The notes under the pieces were generated by a model. It saw only the letters and a list, made by a program, of their open reading frames with translations, did no database searches and had not been told where the DNA came from. The position numbers and the translations under genes were made by a program. A DNA stretch of 64,000 nucleotides from contig NC_088311.1 of assembly GCF_910592395.1 (NCBI RefSeq), positions 24,894,646 to 24,958,645 on the forward strand, given 5' to 3'. The first letter of the stretch is position 1; the number at the start of each line of letters is the position of its first letter. Below are positions 1 to 31,221 of the stretch, piece after piece. This DNA is from Lineus longissimus (Eukaryota; Nemertea; Pilidiophora; Heteronemertea; Lineidae).

Positions 1-226
1 GGTTTGACAGTACGTAAATGTATCGTATCGACTAATAACTATCGATGTCGTACTGAGTTTCTTTCACTGGTCACTGGCCGTGATGAATGGGTCAGCAACT
101 TTTGAGAGGGGATGCAATACGAATACGATCTTGTACTTCTGTACTGGCTAATACGCTACAACAGTTCTACTGCTAGCCACGCTAGTATTATACACACTAC
201 ACAGTGGATCTGTAAGTTTCACGCAC

Positions 227-379
227 TTGTTTACCACGGTAAAACAACCTCTGACGATTGGCACTGGCATCAAACAGTTCTTCTAATTTTTCACGTAGTT
301 CTTCTATTTTTGTCAGCTTAGACAGGTCCTTTACACAATGGGACGTTTTGCCGTCCATAGATCGCACTTGGATCCACAT
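227..379 (-). CDS. UHRF1: UHRF1 first coding exon (5' part only)
   Basis: This exon encodes 51 residues starting [14 protein letters not shown] and ending RLFYRGKQ, which matches the N-terminal ubiquitin-like domain of UHRF1, an E3 ligase that reads hemimethylated DNA and recruits DNMT1 in the nucleus. The start is the ATG at 379-377, because the family begins MWIQVR. The reading frame continues upstream to 505, but that extension has no family resemblance and is taken as 5' UTR. The exon probably ends in phase 0 after GKQ at a GTGCGT donor (226-221). The remaining exons (tandem Tudor, PHD, SRA, RING) lie left of position 1, so 1-226 is intron. The gene is divergent to DHCR24. The UBL identification is strong; the exact donor is an inference. 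Confidence 0.85.
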
Positions 380-591
380 ATTTCGGCTTTCTTTGGTGCC
401 TGTCGACGAAAAATCGGAGTGTTCACGAAGTAAACACAAGATTGTGCACAACACGTGAAAATTTGGCGCGAAATTCTTCGGAAATAGCGGGAGTTCACCG
501 GGCAAGGCCGAAGTCGCTTCGGGAAATTATGTATTCATTTATTCCGACTTTTGACCTGCCGGTCTGGCCTGATGTTTGTTTACGGTGAAAA
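380..591. promoter_or_regulatory. Divergent UHRF1/DHCR24 promoter region with E2F palindrome and E-box
   Basis: Only 212 bp separate the two divergent start codons, so the 5' UTRs and core promoters of both genes must lie here or overlap the genes. A perfect palindromic E2F-type site, TTTGGCGCGAAA, sits at 462-473. A CACGTG E-box is at 452-457, only 4 bp away. No TATA box is evident. E2F control of UHRF1 is known in mammals; that the same site acts here is an inference. Confidence 0.6.
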
Positions 592-3500
592 ATGGGGCTG
601 CTTGGAAGCTTCTCCGACCAGTGGTTGGAATACATCCTAATCAACTACAGATGGATTTTTGTCTGTTTGTTCCTTTTGCCAGTTTCTGTTGTTTATGATG
701 TTCTATTCTATGTGAGAAACTGGGTCGTTTTCAAATTGAACAGCGCCCCAAAACAGCATGACAAGAAGGTCCAAAAAGTTCAGAAGCAGGTAAGGTTATA
801 CATTGTTACTTATTTGCATAGGGTTAATGTACAGGAACCATACAGGGTAATCCAAAATGAATGCCACTAGATACTGACACAATCCTGGAGACACAATCCA
901 AAATGAATGCCACTATATACTCACACACTCCTGGAGGCAACAATACTGGTAATGCCTGTAAGCATTACCATCGATGATGAAGGTTAATGACAAGGGAGCT
1001 AGGTCTAGACCTGTGTCGATGTCAATGAATGATGACAGCTCGATGACGATGTAAAGAAGTGCCACATATTTTACACATTTGTTTCTTTCTAGATCCGAGA
1101 GTGGATAGATGATGGTTGCAAAACTCAAATGTGCACAGCCAGACCAGGATGGATGACTGTCAGCTTTCGAGTGCCAAAATACAAGAGCACACTGCGTCAG
1201 ATTGAAGTCAATATGATCGATATCATCGACGTTGACGAATCGGCGAAAATAGTGCGGGTTGAGCCGTTGGCGACCATGGGCCAGATCACAGCAACTTTGA
1301 ACCCTTTGGGATGGACACTGCCAGTATTACCCGAATTGGATGATCTTACAGTTGGTAAGTCTATTCCTCCTTTAAATTTCAAAGAGGAAGAGTGTAGTCC
1401 CTCTTTAAATTATTCCCACCGATGAGTACATTTCCCCTTTTGTCTGTGGCCCAGTCTCTTTTCATTCCCCCTTTAAATTTGACAATGGGATAGGATGAGT
1501 CTATGCCTCATTTTCCCTTTTTATTTGTCAGTGGGGCCAAGTCAAAGGATACATTACATGTCTCTTCCTTAAATTTGACATTTAACTAAGGACAATCTGT
1601 TCCCCCTTTAAATTTTTCTAAGAAATGAGTGGTTTCCCCTTCGTTAAATTTGTCAAATGCATGAGTCTCTTCTCCCTTTAAATTTGTCACTGGGTTGAGT
1701 GATCACCGTTAAAATTTTCCGAAGAGATGAGTATACAACTCCTTTAATTATTGGCATTGTGTTTCAAGACATATTTACGCTTAAGCAATCTCAAAGTTCG
1801 AGTTCGACAGGTCATTTCTTTACGACGGTGTGGTTTTCTCCTTGAACTTTAGTTCCGTACTTGTAACACTTTTGACTTGGTCTCAATTGGGCACTTGACC
1901 ATGACTGTATTGATTAATGGCTGAAACCTTGACCATTGATCACTATAAGTACTTCAGTCTAATTGTACCAATGATTGAATGAGGACTTCTTCTCAAGATT
2001 TTTCGTCTCCTACATGGAAAACATTATTTAGCTTCGTAATGATTCTGTAAAGAGCCATCGATTAATAGTCTTTTAAAAATGAAATGTATATTCTGTTTGA
2101 TTTTGGACAGACACAGTCTGGGGAGGACGGGGACAATGTCACAACCCTAGGGCAGCCAGGGTTAATGAAGAGCATACTGAATATCCAGTATCCAGTCATC
2201 ATCGTGAAGACATTTTAAAATATTTTCACTTCAGGTGGTCTGATCATGGGTGTGGGCATTGAGACGTCTTCCCATAAGTACGGTCTGTTCCAACATTGCT
2301 GTGTGGCATTCGAGCTGGTTATGGCTGATGGAAGCGTTGTCAAATGTAGTAAGGTAGGCCAAGCAAAGGTTGACGTCTGTTTGGCTTTGACATACTAACA
2401 GAGATAACAAATATTGGGCTATTATGTAATGTCTTTGATAATGATTATTAAAACATCTTTTTGTGATAACTGATGTCACTGCGCATGTATCAGTTATTCC
2501 TGTACATGTTAAGTGTTTTTCAGATAGGTCTGGCCAAAGGTGTGTAATATAGTAAGGTAATACACAGCCCTGGGCAGCTGGTGTCATCATTGACTGGCTT
2601 TAGGTAACACTGTTAAAAAGCATTGATTAGGCCGACCCTAAGGATAATATATAGTGTTGTGCAACACCACTATCTTTTGGTAAATGTGTTTAGGTCCCAA
2701 CCAAGTACCATTGGCCAGAATGTTATGAATACCACTAAACACATAAAGACCAGGCTTGCTACTGAGTCACTCAGTAAACAATATATATCATTCTGTCTAG
2801 TTTATCGCACTGCCTAAGAAGAATTCAATTTCTCCTGTTATGAAAAATAGGCGTTGATTTGCAGTGGAGCACCAGTAAACTTTGGTTAAAATTGCACCAC
2901 TTTCCCTACAGGATGAGAACTCAGAACTCTTTTACTCCGTTCCCTGGTCATACGGCACCCTCGGCTTCCTCGTCTCGGCTGATCTCAAGATCGTCCCCGC
3001 AAAAAAATACGTGAAAGTGGAATACATGCCTGTCTACTCATTTGACGACATCCAGAAGAAGTTTTCCGAGGAAGTGATGAAAAAAGAAAACAATGACTTT
3101 GTGGAGGGGTTAATGTATTCTGAAAATACCGCAGTTATCATGACTGCTAACATGACAGATGAGGCTGAGCCTGAAAAGGTGAGTTCTTCTCAGTAAAACA
3201 AGTCTGCAATAGTTATCTTGAATGGATACAATATCGATATCTAGAGAATTTTCATGATTGAATAAATGCCATTTGTGGTATCATTCATTTATCATTGTAA
3301 ATATCACTAATTAGAATGGATTCTCTGTTCAAATAGAGTTGTCTTTGGGACTCAGGTTGTGACAATGTCTCATGCATGTTTGTCTCTTCATCAGATCAAT
3401 GCTATCGGAGACTTCTGGAAGCCATGGTTCTTCAAGCATGCCGAAAGTTTCCTGACAAATGGAGAAGGTGTCGAGTATATTCCTCTACGCCATTATTATC

Positions 3501-4802
3501 ACAGACACACGAGGAGTATCTTCTGGGAACTACAGGTAAGCTGGTATGCACAGTAGCTCACTGCACTGGATTGAAGCATTGTTGGATCTTCCACCCAGCA
3601 AACTGTGCTTGTGAGTTGCCTAACCATTTATAGATGTGACATCAGTGTTGTGAGGTTGAATCAAAAAGCTCATTATAACACTTCTTTTTCTGCCAAGACC
3701 ACAGTCTCAACATGATATGACAGCTTGTTGTTTTCAGGTAAACTTATCTTTTGTCTGTTTTAAAGGATATCATACCATTTGGCAACCACCCTCTGTTCAG
3801 ATACCTGTGTGGATGGATGGTCCCACCAAAGATCTCGCTGCTGAAGCTGACCCAGGGGGAAACAATCAAAAGAATGTACGAACAGCATCAGATGATACAG
3901 GACATGTTGGTACCCATGGCAGCCCTCGGCGATGCCCTGAAATGCTTCCATCATGAGGTCAATGTAAGTTCTCTACCTTGATCTTGACAGCTTCTTTGCT
4001 TCATTCTTGCTGACCTGGACCTGAAGACGATACAAATTCTTTTCAAGATTGTGAATTTGTCAATGATTGTCGCTTGAATGTTCGAGGGTGCCAAAGGACA
4101 TGAATTTGCCAAATGGTCATCAACTCAAGTGGCTGGATATGATGCCATTAGTTCAGACTATGTTCGCCTCCCTTTTACATCGAGCATTAGATGCAGAAGT
4201 GCCACATTGGACAGGAAACACCTGGCCAAGGAAGTTTCGTCGCTGCAACGTGAGTTTGTTTTGTTTTCCAGCTCTATCCACTGTGGTTATGCCCTTTCAC
4301 GTTGCCTAGCAACCCCGGCATGGTCCACCCGAGAGGTGACAAACAGGAGATGTACGTGGACATTGGAGCTTATGGAAGTCCCAGCGTCAAAAACTTCGAA
4401 CCCATCGCAACGACAAGGAAAGTGGAAGAGTTTGTACGCAAGGTTAATGGGTAAGTATTCCACTTTGCCCACTTCCTTCAGCAACCAGCCTAAAAACAAC
4501 CTGTGGCCTAAAAATCAGAAGGTGGTGCTACCTCTCTGAACAATCCATAACCTTAAAAATACGTTTTCAACTGAGTCTACTTCTTTCTCTTTTCTGTACA
4601 AGAGACGTCCGACATGACACTGTTCAATTGTTTTGTTCTTGTTTCCAGTTTCCAGATGCTTTATGCAGACTCCTACATGACCAAGGAGGAGTTCCGTCAG
4701 ATGTTCGACCACAGCCTCTACGACAAGATGCGCAACAAACTCAACTGTAAAACGGCATTTCCGGATGTCTATGACAAAGTCAATCGGAGTGCTCGATCGT
4801 GA
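592..4802 (+). CDS. DHCR24: Delta(24)-sterol reductase, complete, 8 coding exons
   Basis: DHCR24 is an FAD-dependent, NADPH-using ER-membrane enzyme that reduces the C24-C25 double bond of sterol intermediates. Coding exons are 592-789, 1093-1354, 2235-2353, 2912-3178, 3395-3535, 3766-3963, 4272-4450 and 4649-4802. They sum to 1518 bp (505 aa, close to the 516 aa of the human protein) with phases matching at every junction. An N-terminal hydrophobic segment lies near residues 21-40. The FAD-binding domain carries the family strings [16 protein letters not shown] and [26 protein letters not shown] and [11 protein letters not shown] follow further on. Exon 6 starts after TTTTAAAG at 3765, not at the nearby CAG at 3737, because only the former gives DIIPFGNHP. 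Introns hold no other gene; 1355-1750 is a string of T-rich imperfect repeats of a CCCTTTAAATTTG-like motif. Confidence 0.96.
1365..1700 (+). repeat. Imperfect tandem repeat in DHCR24 intron 2
   Basis: A short motif resembling CCCTTTAAATTTGTCA followed by GGGATGAGT recurs roughly every 45-60 bp, with at least six degenerate copies. It is intronic and has no visible coding potential. Confidence 0.6.
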
Positions 4803-5600
4803 GAAGCATGATAAGTTATGCTCGCTGATGCTTTTGCTTCCTGTCGATCATCCTCTGTGTACGAACAGAGCCTCCCTATTTTATCTTTATTACCTCATAT
4901 TTTGATCTCTAATTGATCACCATTTTTTTTCATTTACTAGGGGATCGAACATTTCTACATATTCGCTTATGATCATGACATGCAAATTTTAAGTTCTTTT
5001 AAGAATTGTGCATCAACTTCCAGCCACTGCGAATTATACACTTCAGAACAAGACTTTTTCTTCTGCTTTTAATATTATCAGTTAGAATATATCTGACTTA
5101 AACATGACACAATATGTAAAACGAGGAAAAAGAGAAACTCATTAGCTCTTTAGTTATGAGATTAACTAATATTCCTTTGCTCAAATGAAAAGAGATATCT
5201 GATCCGAGTAATCACATTACTTTTGTTGTTTTAGGAGCTAAATGCTCAAAAGAGATGTTCATTTATAATTTTGTTTTATTATATGCTGTTTGTGATTTCA
5301 ATGCTCAATGTGCTTCACTATTTATGTACCAGAGTAAATTAGTAGTTATACATGTAGATTATATTCATATCTGTCATTAGTGAACTGTAAACTGTGGATT
5401 TGACTTTATCTCACTCTAAAACTTCTAAACGAATGCTGATCTGCAGGACCTTCCTCCAAAGGTTTTCGTGCCATATTCACCAGTCAGGTTCACATTTGTT
5501 ACTAACCACATTGTAGTCATATATGTATGATAGAATTTTGAATGATTATGGTAGATATTTTGCGCCATCGATATTGTTGAATAAAGACAGATATTTTCAA
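4803..5600 (+). other. Probable DHCR24 3' UTR
   Basis: AT-rich sequence follows the stop codon with no convincing ORF. The AATAAA at 5580-5585 is the likely polyadenylation signal, giving a 3' UTR of about 0.8 kb. This is inferred from position only. Confidence 0.5.
5580..5585 (+). terminator. Candidate polyadenylation signal for DHCR24
   Basis: A canonical AATAAA hexamer about 780 bp after the DHCR24 stop. It is the first canonical hexamer I noticed downstream of the gene. Confidence 0.5.
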
Positions 5601-5849
5601 ACTAGTAGCCCACATACATGGCCATGATTGCCTTTTCAGATTAAAGTCTCAAAATGCCATTGTTGATTTGTATTTTTGTACACAATCCTCACTACGATCT
5701 GAAAAGGCATGAGCTCAGAGAACATCAACAGATCATAGTTATAGATGTGTTGTATTTTGAAGAATTATGAAATTATATGTGTACGCATTAATTTATGGAA
5801 CTTTGTCTTCTGTTCTTCTTTCTCCATTCTTGTAAGAACGGGCTTACTT

Positions 5850-6010
5850 AACCTGTACGAATACCCAACACAAATTTGGCATCTGACAGCAGTTCTGTTG
5901 GAGTTGACACAGGCGAGATGAAAGTATTTAGTGTCACTGACTGAGCCTCGAATATACGACCTTCTGATCACAAGCCGAATGCTCTTCCAGTGTGCTACTG
6001 TGCTTCATCA
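5850..6010 (-). repeat. tRNA-derived SINE fragment (candidate)
   Basis: On the minus strand, TAGCACACTGG (5998-5988) resembles a Pol III A box. It is followed by an anticodon-arm-like stretch with GTG at the anticodon position and then a degenerate B box (TATTCGAGGC). The order and spacing resemble a tRNA gene, but the arms do not pair well. It is therefore read as a decayed SINE head or tRNA pseudogene, not a functional tRNA. Confidence 0.4.
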
Positions 6011-7677
6011 ACACCTGGAACCAAAGAGCTGATCAGCACTGATTTTTACAAATCGTAAAACTTCTCTTGGGTTGGCCCGCAGAAATGGATGTATGCAGTA
6101 GTCCTTGTTGTGATCTTAAGTTCCTCCAGTTTACACCTGAAGACAATATCAGTTTTGCTTTTATACATTTTGCACCCAGTTGTGTCGAACGTCTTTCACA
6201 TGTACACTGGCACAACCTATCGTCAAGTCTCCAATGTTGGTTGTCCCCATGTTGCTAGTGAAGACACACACTGGCACCAAGTATCGAGCATTTGTAACCC
6301 CAGGAGTGCAAGACTGGTTTTTCATCTTGCACCAACAAGCTCTTGGGTCTTGCCCATTGCTCCATCGAACAATCAGACTGTGTGAAGAATGTGTGGTGCA
6401 GACTACCCACAACTTGAGGTAATTGATTGTGGCAGCACCTCTTTGATTATACCACATCATCAGAAATACAAGATCTATTTCGTCAGTTTTTCTTGGAGCA
6501 CATTGCTATAACTCCCCAGGTCTCCACATCCAGTCCTAGGCTGCGTCATCCAGAAACTTCTCAGTACTGTTGAGGAGAGTGTGGGCCTGATGGAGCAAGT
6601 CCTTTGAAAGCACGTGAAAGTCATTGAGAGTAAACTCTTTCAAGACATATCCTTGAACAGCAAATTGTGACTTCTTTCTAAAGAACAGAAAAAGACGCGA
6701 GACTTTATGGTTAACTTTTGTTATTGTTTCTTATCATTACAGTGCTTGGCACTTCCACAGTCTATGTACCATACACAGATCATGTTCATGAACTCCCTAT
6801 ACCACCAGCATTTGGACCCATTCCGATTATATAAGCAAGCTTCAAAAATAAGAAAACAGAGTTCATTACTTTCTTGTTAATCACTACATGTACATACATC
6901 CTGTATCAACTGTCTCGCACATTTTTCACAAAACAATTTTGTTTTTTTCTTCACAAGAAAGAAGGAAGGGGTATAGATGAAATTGCATTTCTTTTGCATA
7001 CAACAATCACCAAGGTCTAAGGTCTAATCACCATTTTCTACAAAATAACATGTTTGTATATGATTTAGCACATAAAGACACCTGAGTTGTTCAAACTAAC
7101 GATTTCACCATCTTGGCATTCAGCTCCATCTCAGCGTTAACTGTGATTATCGGAGCAAGACAATGCTAAGATAGCACTAACACCAAGGTGGTGACATTGT
7201 TTTGAACATTTTATGGCAGTGTGAATCTTTCACAAAGAGGAAGAAGACAACTGATTCAGACAACTTTTCAATCTTTAGAATAATGTGAGCACTGAAAATA
7301 TCCACTAGTGTACAAATACATGTATATATCTTAATTTGACTTCAATGTCCTTGTGTGGACAGGTATACAAACACGATAAATGCAAAGTCAACAGATTTAC
7401 GTGCATGACTGCACCATGACAATGATTCTTACTATTCACCTGAGCCATAAGAATGAGACTGAACCTGAACAATGTAAGCCTGGAAGAGTAACAGCTTTCC
7501 ACAATGCATAACCAGTGTTGTCTCTACGAGCTAGGCACCAGGCCTTTTGCCATGCAAAGCCAAAGTAGTGCTTTCATTGATGACAATTATGAAATACACA
7601 GTTTACCCATCTGTAAGCGGCAAAGACCTTCCTGATGAAAGACTACAAGACAACACAACACAACCTGAGTTGAGTTA

Positions 7678-7855
7678 TATATGCCACGGTGGTGATCCAA
7701 ATTAATATACTGGTTACAGGCCACAATAGATTTACTGGAACCTTTTGTCAAACTATATCCCTTCACCCCTCTTTATCACCAGCCACTGAGGACTTCCACG
7801 AGTTTATTGTGGCCGGTCACTGGTACATCAATTTGAATCACCACCATGATTTCTA
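7678..7855. repeat. Inverted repeat, MITE-like (about 178 bp)
   Basis: The left arm (about 7680-7733) and right arm (about 7799-7852) are imperfect reverse complements around a roughly 65-bp loop. Shared strings include GGTGGTGAT / ATCACCACC and GGCCACAATA / TATTGTGGCC. It could be a small foldback transposon. The right arm contains an AATAAA on the minus strand (7808-7803) that might serve as the CAD poly(A) signal. Confidence 0.6.
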
Positions 7856-8366
7856 ACATTGTAAATCTGCATAAAAACTACAGTGACTGAGGAAGGGGAG
7901 CAAGGGTATTGTGAGATATTTCAGTACAACTATCTAAAAATTGAAAAATGCTTGTCTTTACTCCAAATTTTGCCATACACACAGTTCAGTATCAGTAGGT
8001 TACTTAGCGGACAGCAGGGACAACCATGCTGCAGAAATACCCATCATTAGATTTGTAATTGAGCAGTAGTAGAATACATAAACATCACAACATGTCGAGC
8101 TGGTCACATCATGTAAATTGTTGTACAGATGATGAAAAAATTAGAAAAAATATCTGCCACGAAGACAAAGACTATCTCTCACAAAGCCTAGACCAATTAT
8201 TTTCAAGTACGCACTCCCCATTGCATGAAATAGGAACATATGGATAGACTACATACCAATCTTACAAACCACCAGCTGTATACTATAAATGCTCATTCCA
8301 ATTACGATCGTATTCACCTCTTTTGTGATCAGTGCCTCAATTGGTGGAGCAAAGAAGTGGTGGACT

Positions 8367-8439
8367 TATGGGGTCAGCCTTGGACATTTCCAACACCATG
8401 TCAGTCGTGACGTCTAAAACAATCGAGGCTGACCCCATA
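8367..8439. repeat. Short perfect hairpin in CAD 3' UTR
   Basis: TATGGGGTCAGCCT (8367-8380) is the exact reverse complement of AGGCTGACCCCATA (8426-8439), with a 45-base loop. It begins 55 bp after the CAD stop on the minus strand, so it would fold in the CAD mRNA. Confidence 0.65.
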
Positions 8440-8493
8440 ACTCGGTGAAGTTCCACTGCAAGAGACACTTCTCAGGAAAAAGGCTCACAGCCC

Positions 8494-27642
<19,149 letters not shown>

Positions 27643-28140
27643 ATTTACTGAAGTGTTTTTCCCAAAAATGGAACTTCGTCCTTGGCACTTGTTGATACAC
27701 AGTGCAATGCAAGTACACGAAGATGTACAGTGAACAAACGGATGTGGGATCGGCGACCTAAAAAAGAAAATTTCCTGTGAAATTAAATGGAAATGCCTTA
27801 TCAATTACTCCCAACATGATCTATAAAACAAACTGAGAAATTTGGTGAAGAGGAACACAATATTTACTGCTCAGTGAAGGTAAAATTTCATGAAGTGTTT
27901 ACAAGATATCGTAGAAAAGACCGACCACGTGAATGGCCATCCGCCATTGCTTGCAGGTTGATTGCGCATGCTCATAAACTTGGGCATGCTGGCGGGAAAT
28001 ATGAATTTCGAGCGCGCCCTCGTACCTTGATTTTTCCAACTCTGCTTTCTTGCTGGGGCGGGCACAATTTGTCTTGTTTCTCTCTCCATCTACAGGCACG
28101 TGGATTAGGAAATAAGAGCCCAATACCCCTACACTCCGGA
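27643..28140 (-). promoter_or_regulatory. CAD: CAD 5' flank: candidate promoter/5' UTR with two CACGTG E-boxes
   Basis: CACGTG E-boxes lie at 27926-27931 and 28097-28102. Between them are a YY1-like GCCATCCGCCATT (27936-27948) and an NRF1-like TTGCGCATGC (27962-27971). A TTTTTTAG acceptor ending at 27758 suggests a 5' UTR intron. Myc/E-box control of CAD is established in mammals; its action here is an inference. Confidence 0.45.
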
Positions 28141-28171
28141 CGCAGTGGCTGGCCCCTAAATCGACTTACAG

Positions 28172-28189
28172 CCCCCCCCCCCCCCCCCC
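28172..28189. repeat. C18 homopolymer
   Basis: An uninterrupted C run just upstream of the presumed CAD promoter. Confidence 0.95.
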
Positions 28190-28384
28190 GACATCACAAG
28201 TAAAATACAAGAAGACGTACCAGCTGATGTTGGTGCGATCTCGATACCACATTGCAACACGATTAGGGCCTACAAAGCCATCTCAAAAGATTCCATCAAA
28301 ACCTCAATTGTTTGCATAATGAGAAAACTATACTTTAACATGGCACACAGCAGTAGCCTAATCTTTAGATCTAAAAAAATTTTT

Positions 28385-29312
28385 TAAAATTCCTAAAGCA
28401 GGTTCGAACTCACAACCTGCGGCACTTGATCCCTACCGTCTAACTCAATGTGCCACGATCAGTGGTCGTTGTATATGCACACATTTTCCACTTTTTTATT
28501 GACAGAATGGTGTATATTTGTTTCATCTGTGCCATTTTTCAGTTTCAAAGTGACATTGGTTTATAAAAACTATTAACCTTATTGGCAAAGTGAATTCATA
28601 AGATACATATTCGGGGTGATGAACATAACATCATTTTGTTGATTATAGGAGCACGTCTGCTTTTTCGAGTTTTAAAGATGCAAAACATTTTCCCGCTTTG
28701 CTGGTATTCAAACCATGCGTGTATTGAGGAACTGTCTGATAAGGACGTAATAGTGATGTCATAAGGGGATACTAGGCCTTATGGTGGAAGGACAAAGGAG
28801 ATAGTCATGGTTGACCAACACACTTGAATGCCTTTGATGACGGACAAGGGGAAAAAGTTAGTTCCAATGCAAGCCACCAATTTCGGGAAGCATGTATAGT
28901 CCAGGTAACCTCGACCCTATCCACCGAGCAGAGAAGGGTCGAGGAAGCCACGTTGATTTACCCGAGGCGAGCCATACATTTTCATTGCAAACAGTGGATG
29001 CACTGTCAATACCGAGCGCTCTGGTATTCTAGATTATTCACTTGGCTCGAGGTTGCCCATCTTTGTGCACAACACGTGACCGGACACCGAAGCTGACGCC
29101 CCCGAATCTAGGTCATAACGAGTGAGATGCCGTCAAGTACCAGTCTCTGTATCAAATGAGTGAATGGAGTAGAGCTCGGTAAGTGAATACGCGGTAGCGC
29201 CACTTTGGACTGCCGGTAGTCTTGTCATGAGGGCGTTTGGCTGACGGTCGTTTAAAACATGGCCCCGGGACAAGCGTTTGTGTTTTCTGACTTGGGCCAA
29301 CTTTTTCCCTTG
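28385..29312 (-). mobile_element. Second, inverted and diverged copy of the 56318-57198 element family
   Basis: Bases about 28390-28750 match the reverse complement of 56640-57005, including the tRNA-like block with GAGTTCGAACC (minus strand, near 28400). Bases 29222-29312 match the reverse complement of the left terminal repeat at 56341-56420. The middle is unrelated and the far terminal repeat is missing, so this copy is rearranged or truncated. Confidence 0.6.
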
Positions 29313-29331
29313 CTTTTGGAGACCAACATTG

Positions 29332-29502
29332 CCGGTGTAAAAGTAAAAAGTGTCCCCCTAGAAAAAGTGTCCGGGCCTATTGTATTCTGACAGATTATGG
29401 CATATGGCTCTATAGAGGCAATGACCGTCAATAGCTCAGCGCATAATAGAATCCTTTGTTCCCGGACATTTTATCCTAGGACATTTTAAACTTCTACACC
29501 GG
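29332..29502. mobile_element. 171-bp MITE with CCGGTGTA terminal inverted repeats, copy 1
   Basis: It starts CCGGTGTAAAAGTAAAAAGT and ends ACTTTTAAACTTCTACACCGG-like, giving TIRs of about 24 bp. It is nearly the reverse complement of 37951-38122. No coding capacity. The target-site duplication is not clear. Confidence 0.75.
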
Positions 29503-30525
29503 TTTAGTATCTGCGAATATTGTGTATGAGTGTTTCCCTAGAATAGACCAGGCCTTGTGATGATTGTTGTTTGGTCTGTGAATAGGGGAACAATAAGGGA
29601 TCCCTGGCAGATGTTACACCGGGCACTGAGACCACTACCCTGCGGGACATGTTTAAAGACACTCACCCATTTAAAAGATACTAAAACACGATCGTTGCAT
29701 CTTAATTGTCAATATCCTGACCAGCGCAGGGGCAAATTGACTCAACGGCGGATATGTTAATTTGTCAAACAATTAAATTCGCGTTCTTAATGACGGAAAT
29801 TCAATTCCAGTAAGTTAAATCGTTTAGCGAATTGATGACATTCATGTACAAGTAGGCTAGTTTATTTACACGGGAATCAAATTTTTGTTTACCATAAGGA
29901 TCAATATTATCCGTAACCACTGTTTTAATAACTTTTATTAATTAAAAAAAAATCTTATTGGGTGAGCGCGCATATGTCTCACACTGCAAACATTCTGCCG
30001 GTTATTACTGCTTATTTCAAACATTAACGTATAATAAAACGAATAAAGCTTTAATAGATGCGAGGTCCCTTTGTTTGTCTTGCCAGGTCATCACGAACAA
30101 ATTGCACAAAAAATGAAAAATTCTAAATCTGACTGATTTTATCACGCTTTTCCGATGTTGACTCCGATTTGACCCGAGTTAGCTCTCATGCGTCGATCCT
30201 TTCCATGTGGAAAGATACACTCTCCGACGTCCCGCTGATGGCGCTTGACTACCCCGCAACTGCGACGATAAATGGAAATGACGTTGCGTCTTAATAGCGG
30301 GGTGACGTGAACTCGGATCTCGGTGGCGGGAAAGGTCTTTCGCGCCAAGACCATCTTGAACCTCAAGCCTTGGATCCACCCCACTTGGATCCACTGTAGC
30401 AGCAGCATGCATGAAATGGGGCATTTCGTGCCACTTATGATATTAAATCAGATCAATGAAATGCTGCATACATTCTCCAAACCAGACATTTCGCCCCCTT
30501 ACACGACTACTATCACTGCGCCGGA

Positions 30526-30611
30526 GTATGGCATGCATCCAAATACTAATGACCAGGTGAACCCATGTGATATCATGCGTTGTGCCCGGTACCCATTAGG
30601 CGAATTGATAT
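30526..30611. repeat. Dispersed direct repeat, copy 1 (about 86 bp)
   Basis: It shares TATGGCATGCATCCAAA and GCCCGGTACCCATTAGGCGA with 31222-31307, about 700 bp away in the same orientation. Nature unknown; perhaps the ends of an insertion or a local duplication. Confidence 0.7.
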
Positions 30612-31221
30612 ATATGACTGTATTTCCTCTCCACTACTGCTTATCGTATACAGTTATCATTCAGTTCAGTTTTGATTCTAGAAAAGATCCAACTGCTCAT
30701 TGCTGGAGGGTCAAATATATATTCCTGAGTAAGCCCTGAGCCAGTCACTCGGGAACGTTCGTGAAGCACGCATTTCCCCAGGGCAACATTCCATAGCAGA
30801 ACACTATCCACAGACTTTACAGGGACCTTTCGGTGAAAGAAAATGTGCTTAGTGTATCACTAGGCTTTCATTTAAAACGTGGTATCGAAAAGACAAATTG
30901 ACCAAACTATTTGCATCGTTAGAAATAGTCAATAGTAACATGTCACTCTTATTATCTCAGTATATTATCAAGTTGGTCTTGAAATACATTCTAATATATT
31001 TGGTTTTCCAATTTTGATGCTGTAACTTATTTAGTCTAATTTGATATTTTGATATCAATCTCATTGGAATCTCATATTTGCGATCCCAAATCAGAAGGCA
31101 TTTTGAGAAACTTAAGAATGTATTTTGAGACCAACCTGATGATAAACCGAAGAAAATAAAGTGACATGTTGACGCTGCTTTATTTTTAAAGATACAAACA
31201 GTTTTGTCAATTTGTCTTTAG

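Larger units (their letters stand above)
5600..8493. other. Convergent intergenic interval between DHCR24 and CAD 3' ends
   Basis: I see no protein-coding gene here. It holds a tRNA-like SINE fragment (about 5850-6010), an inverted repeat at 7678-7855 and a short hairpin at 8367-8439. The right part (perhaps down to an AATAAA on the minus strand at 7808-7803) is probably the CAD 3' UTR. Local ORFs of 60-100 codons show no family resemblance and are treated as chance. Confidence 0.5.

Noticed and set aside
380-505. Upstream in-frame extension of the UHRF1 exon (start at 505)
   Set aside because: The extra residues do not resemble the family, which begins MWIQVR. They overlap the promoter with the E2F site.
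3738-3765. Alternative acceptor for DHCR24 exon 6 at TTTTCAG (3731-3737)
   Set aside because: It would insert residues absent from the family; the later TTTTAAAG acceptor restores DIIPFGNHP.
5943-6010. Functional tRNA-His gene
   Set aside because: The GTG at the anticodon position is suggestive, but the acceptor and T stems do not pair and the B box is degenerate.
30142-30739. Overlapping ORFs on both strands in the CAD-metalloprotease interval
   Set aside because: No recognisable domain, no splice logic linking them, and no conserved pattern between strands. They may be chance ORFs in GC-richer sequence.
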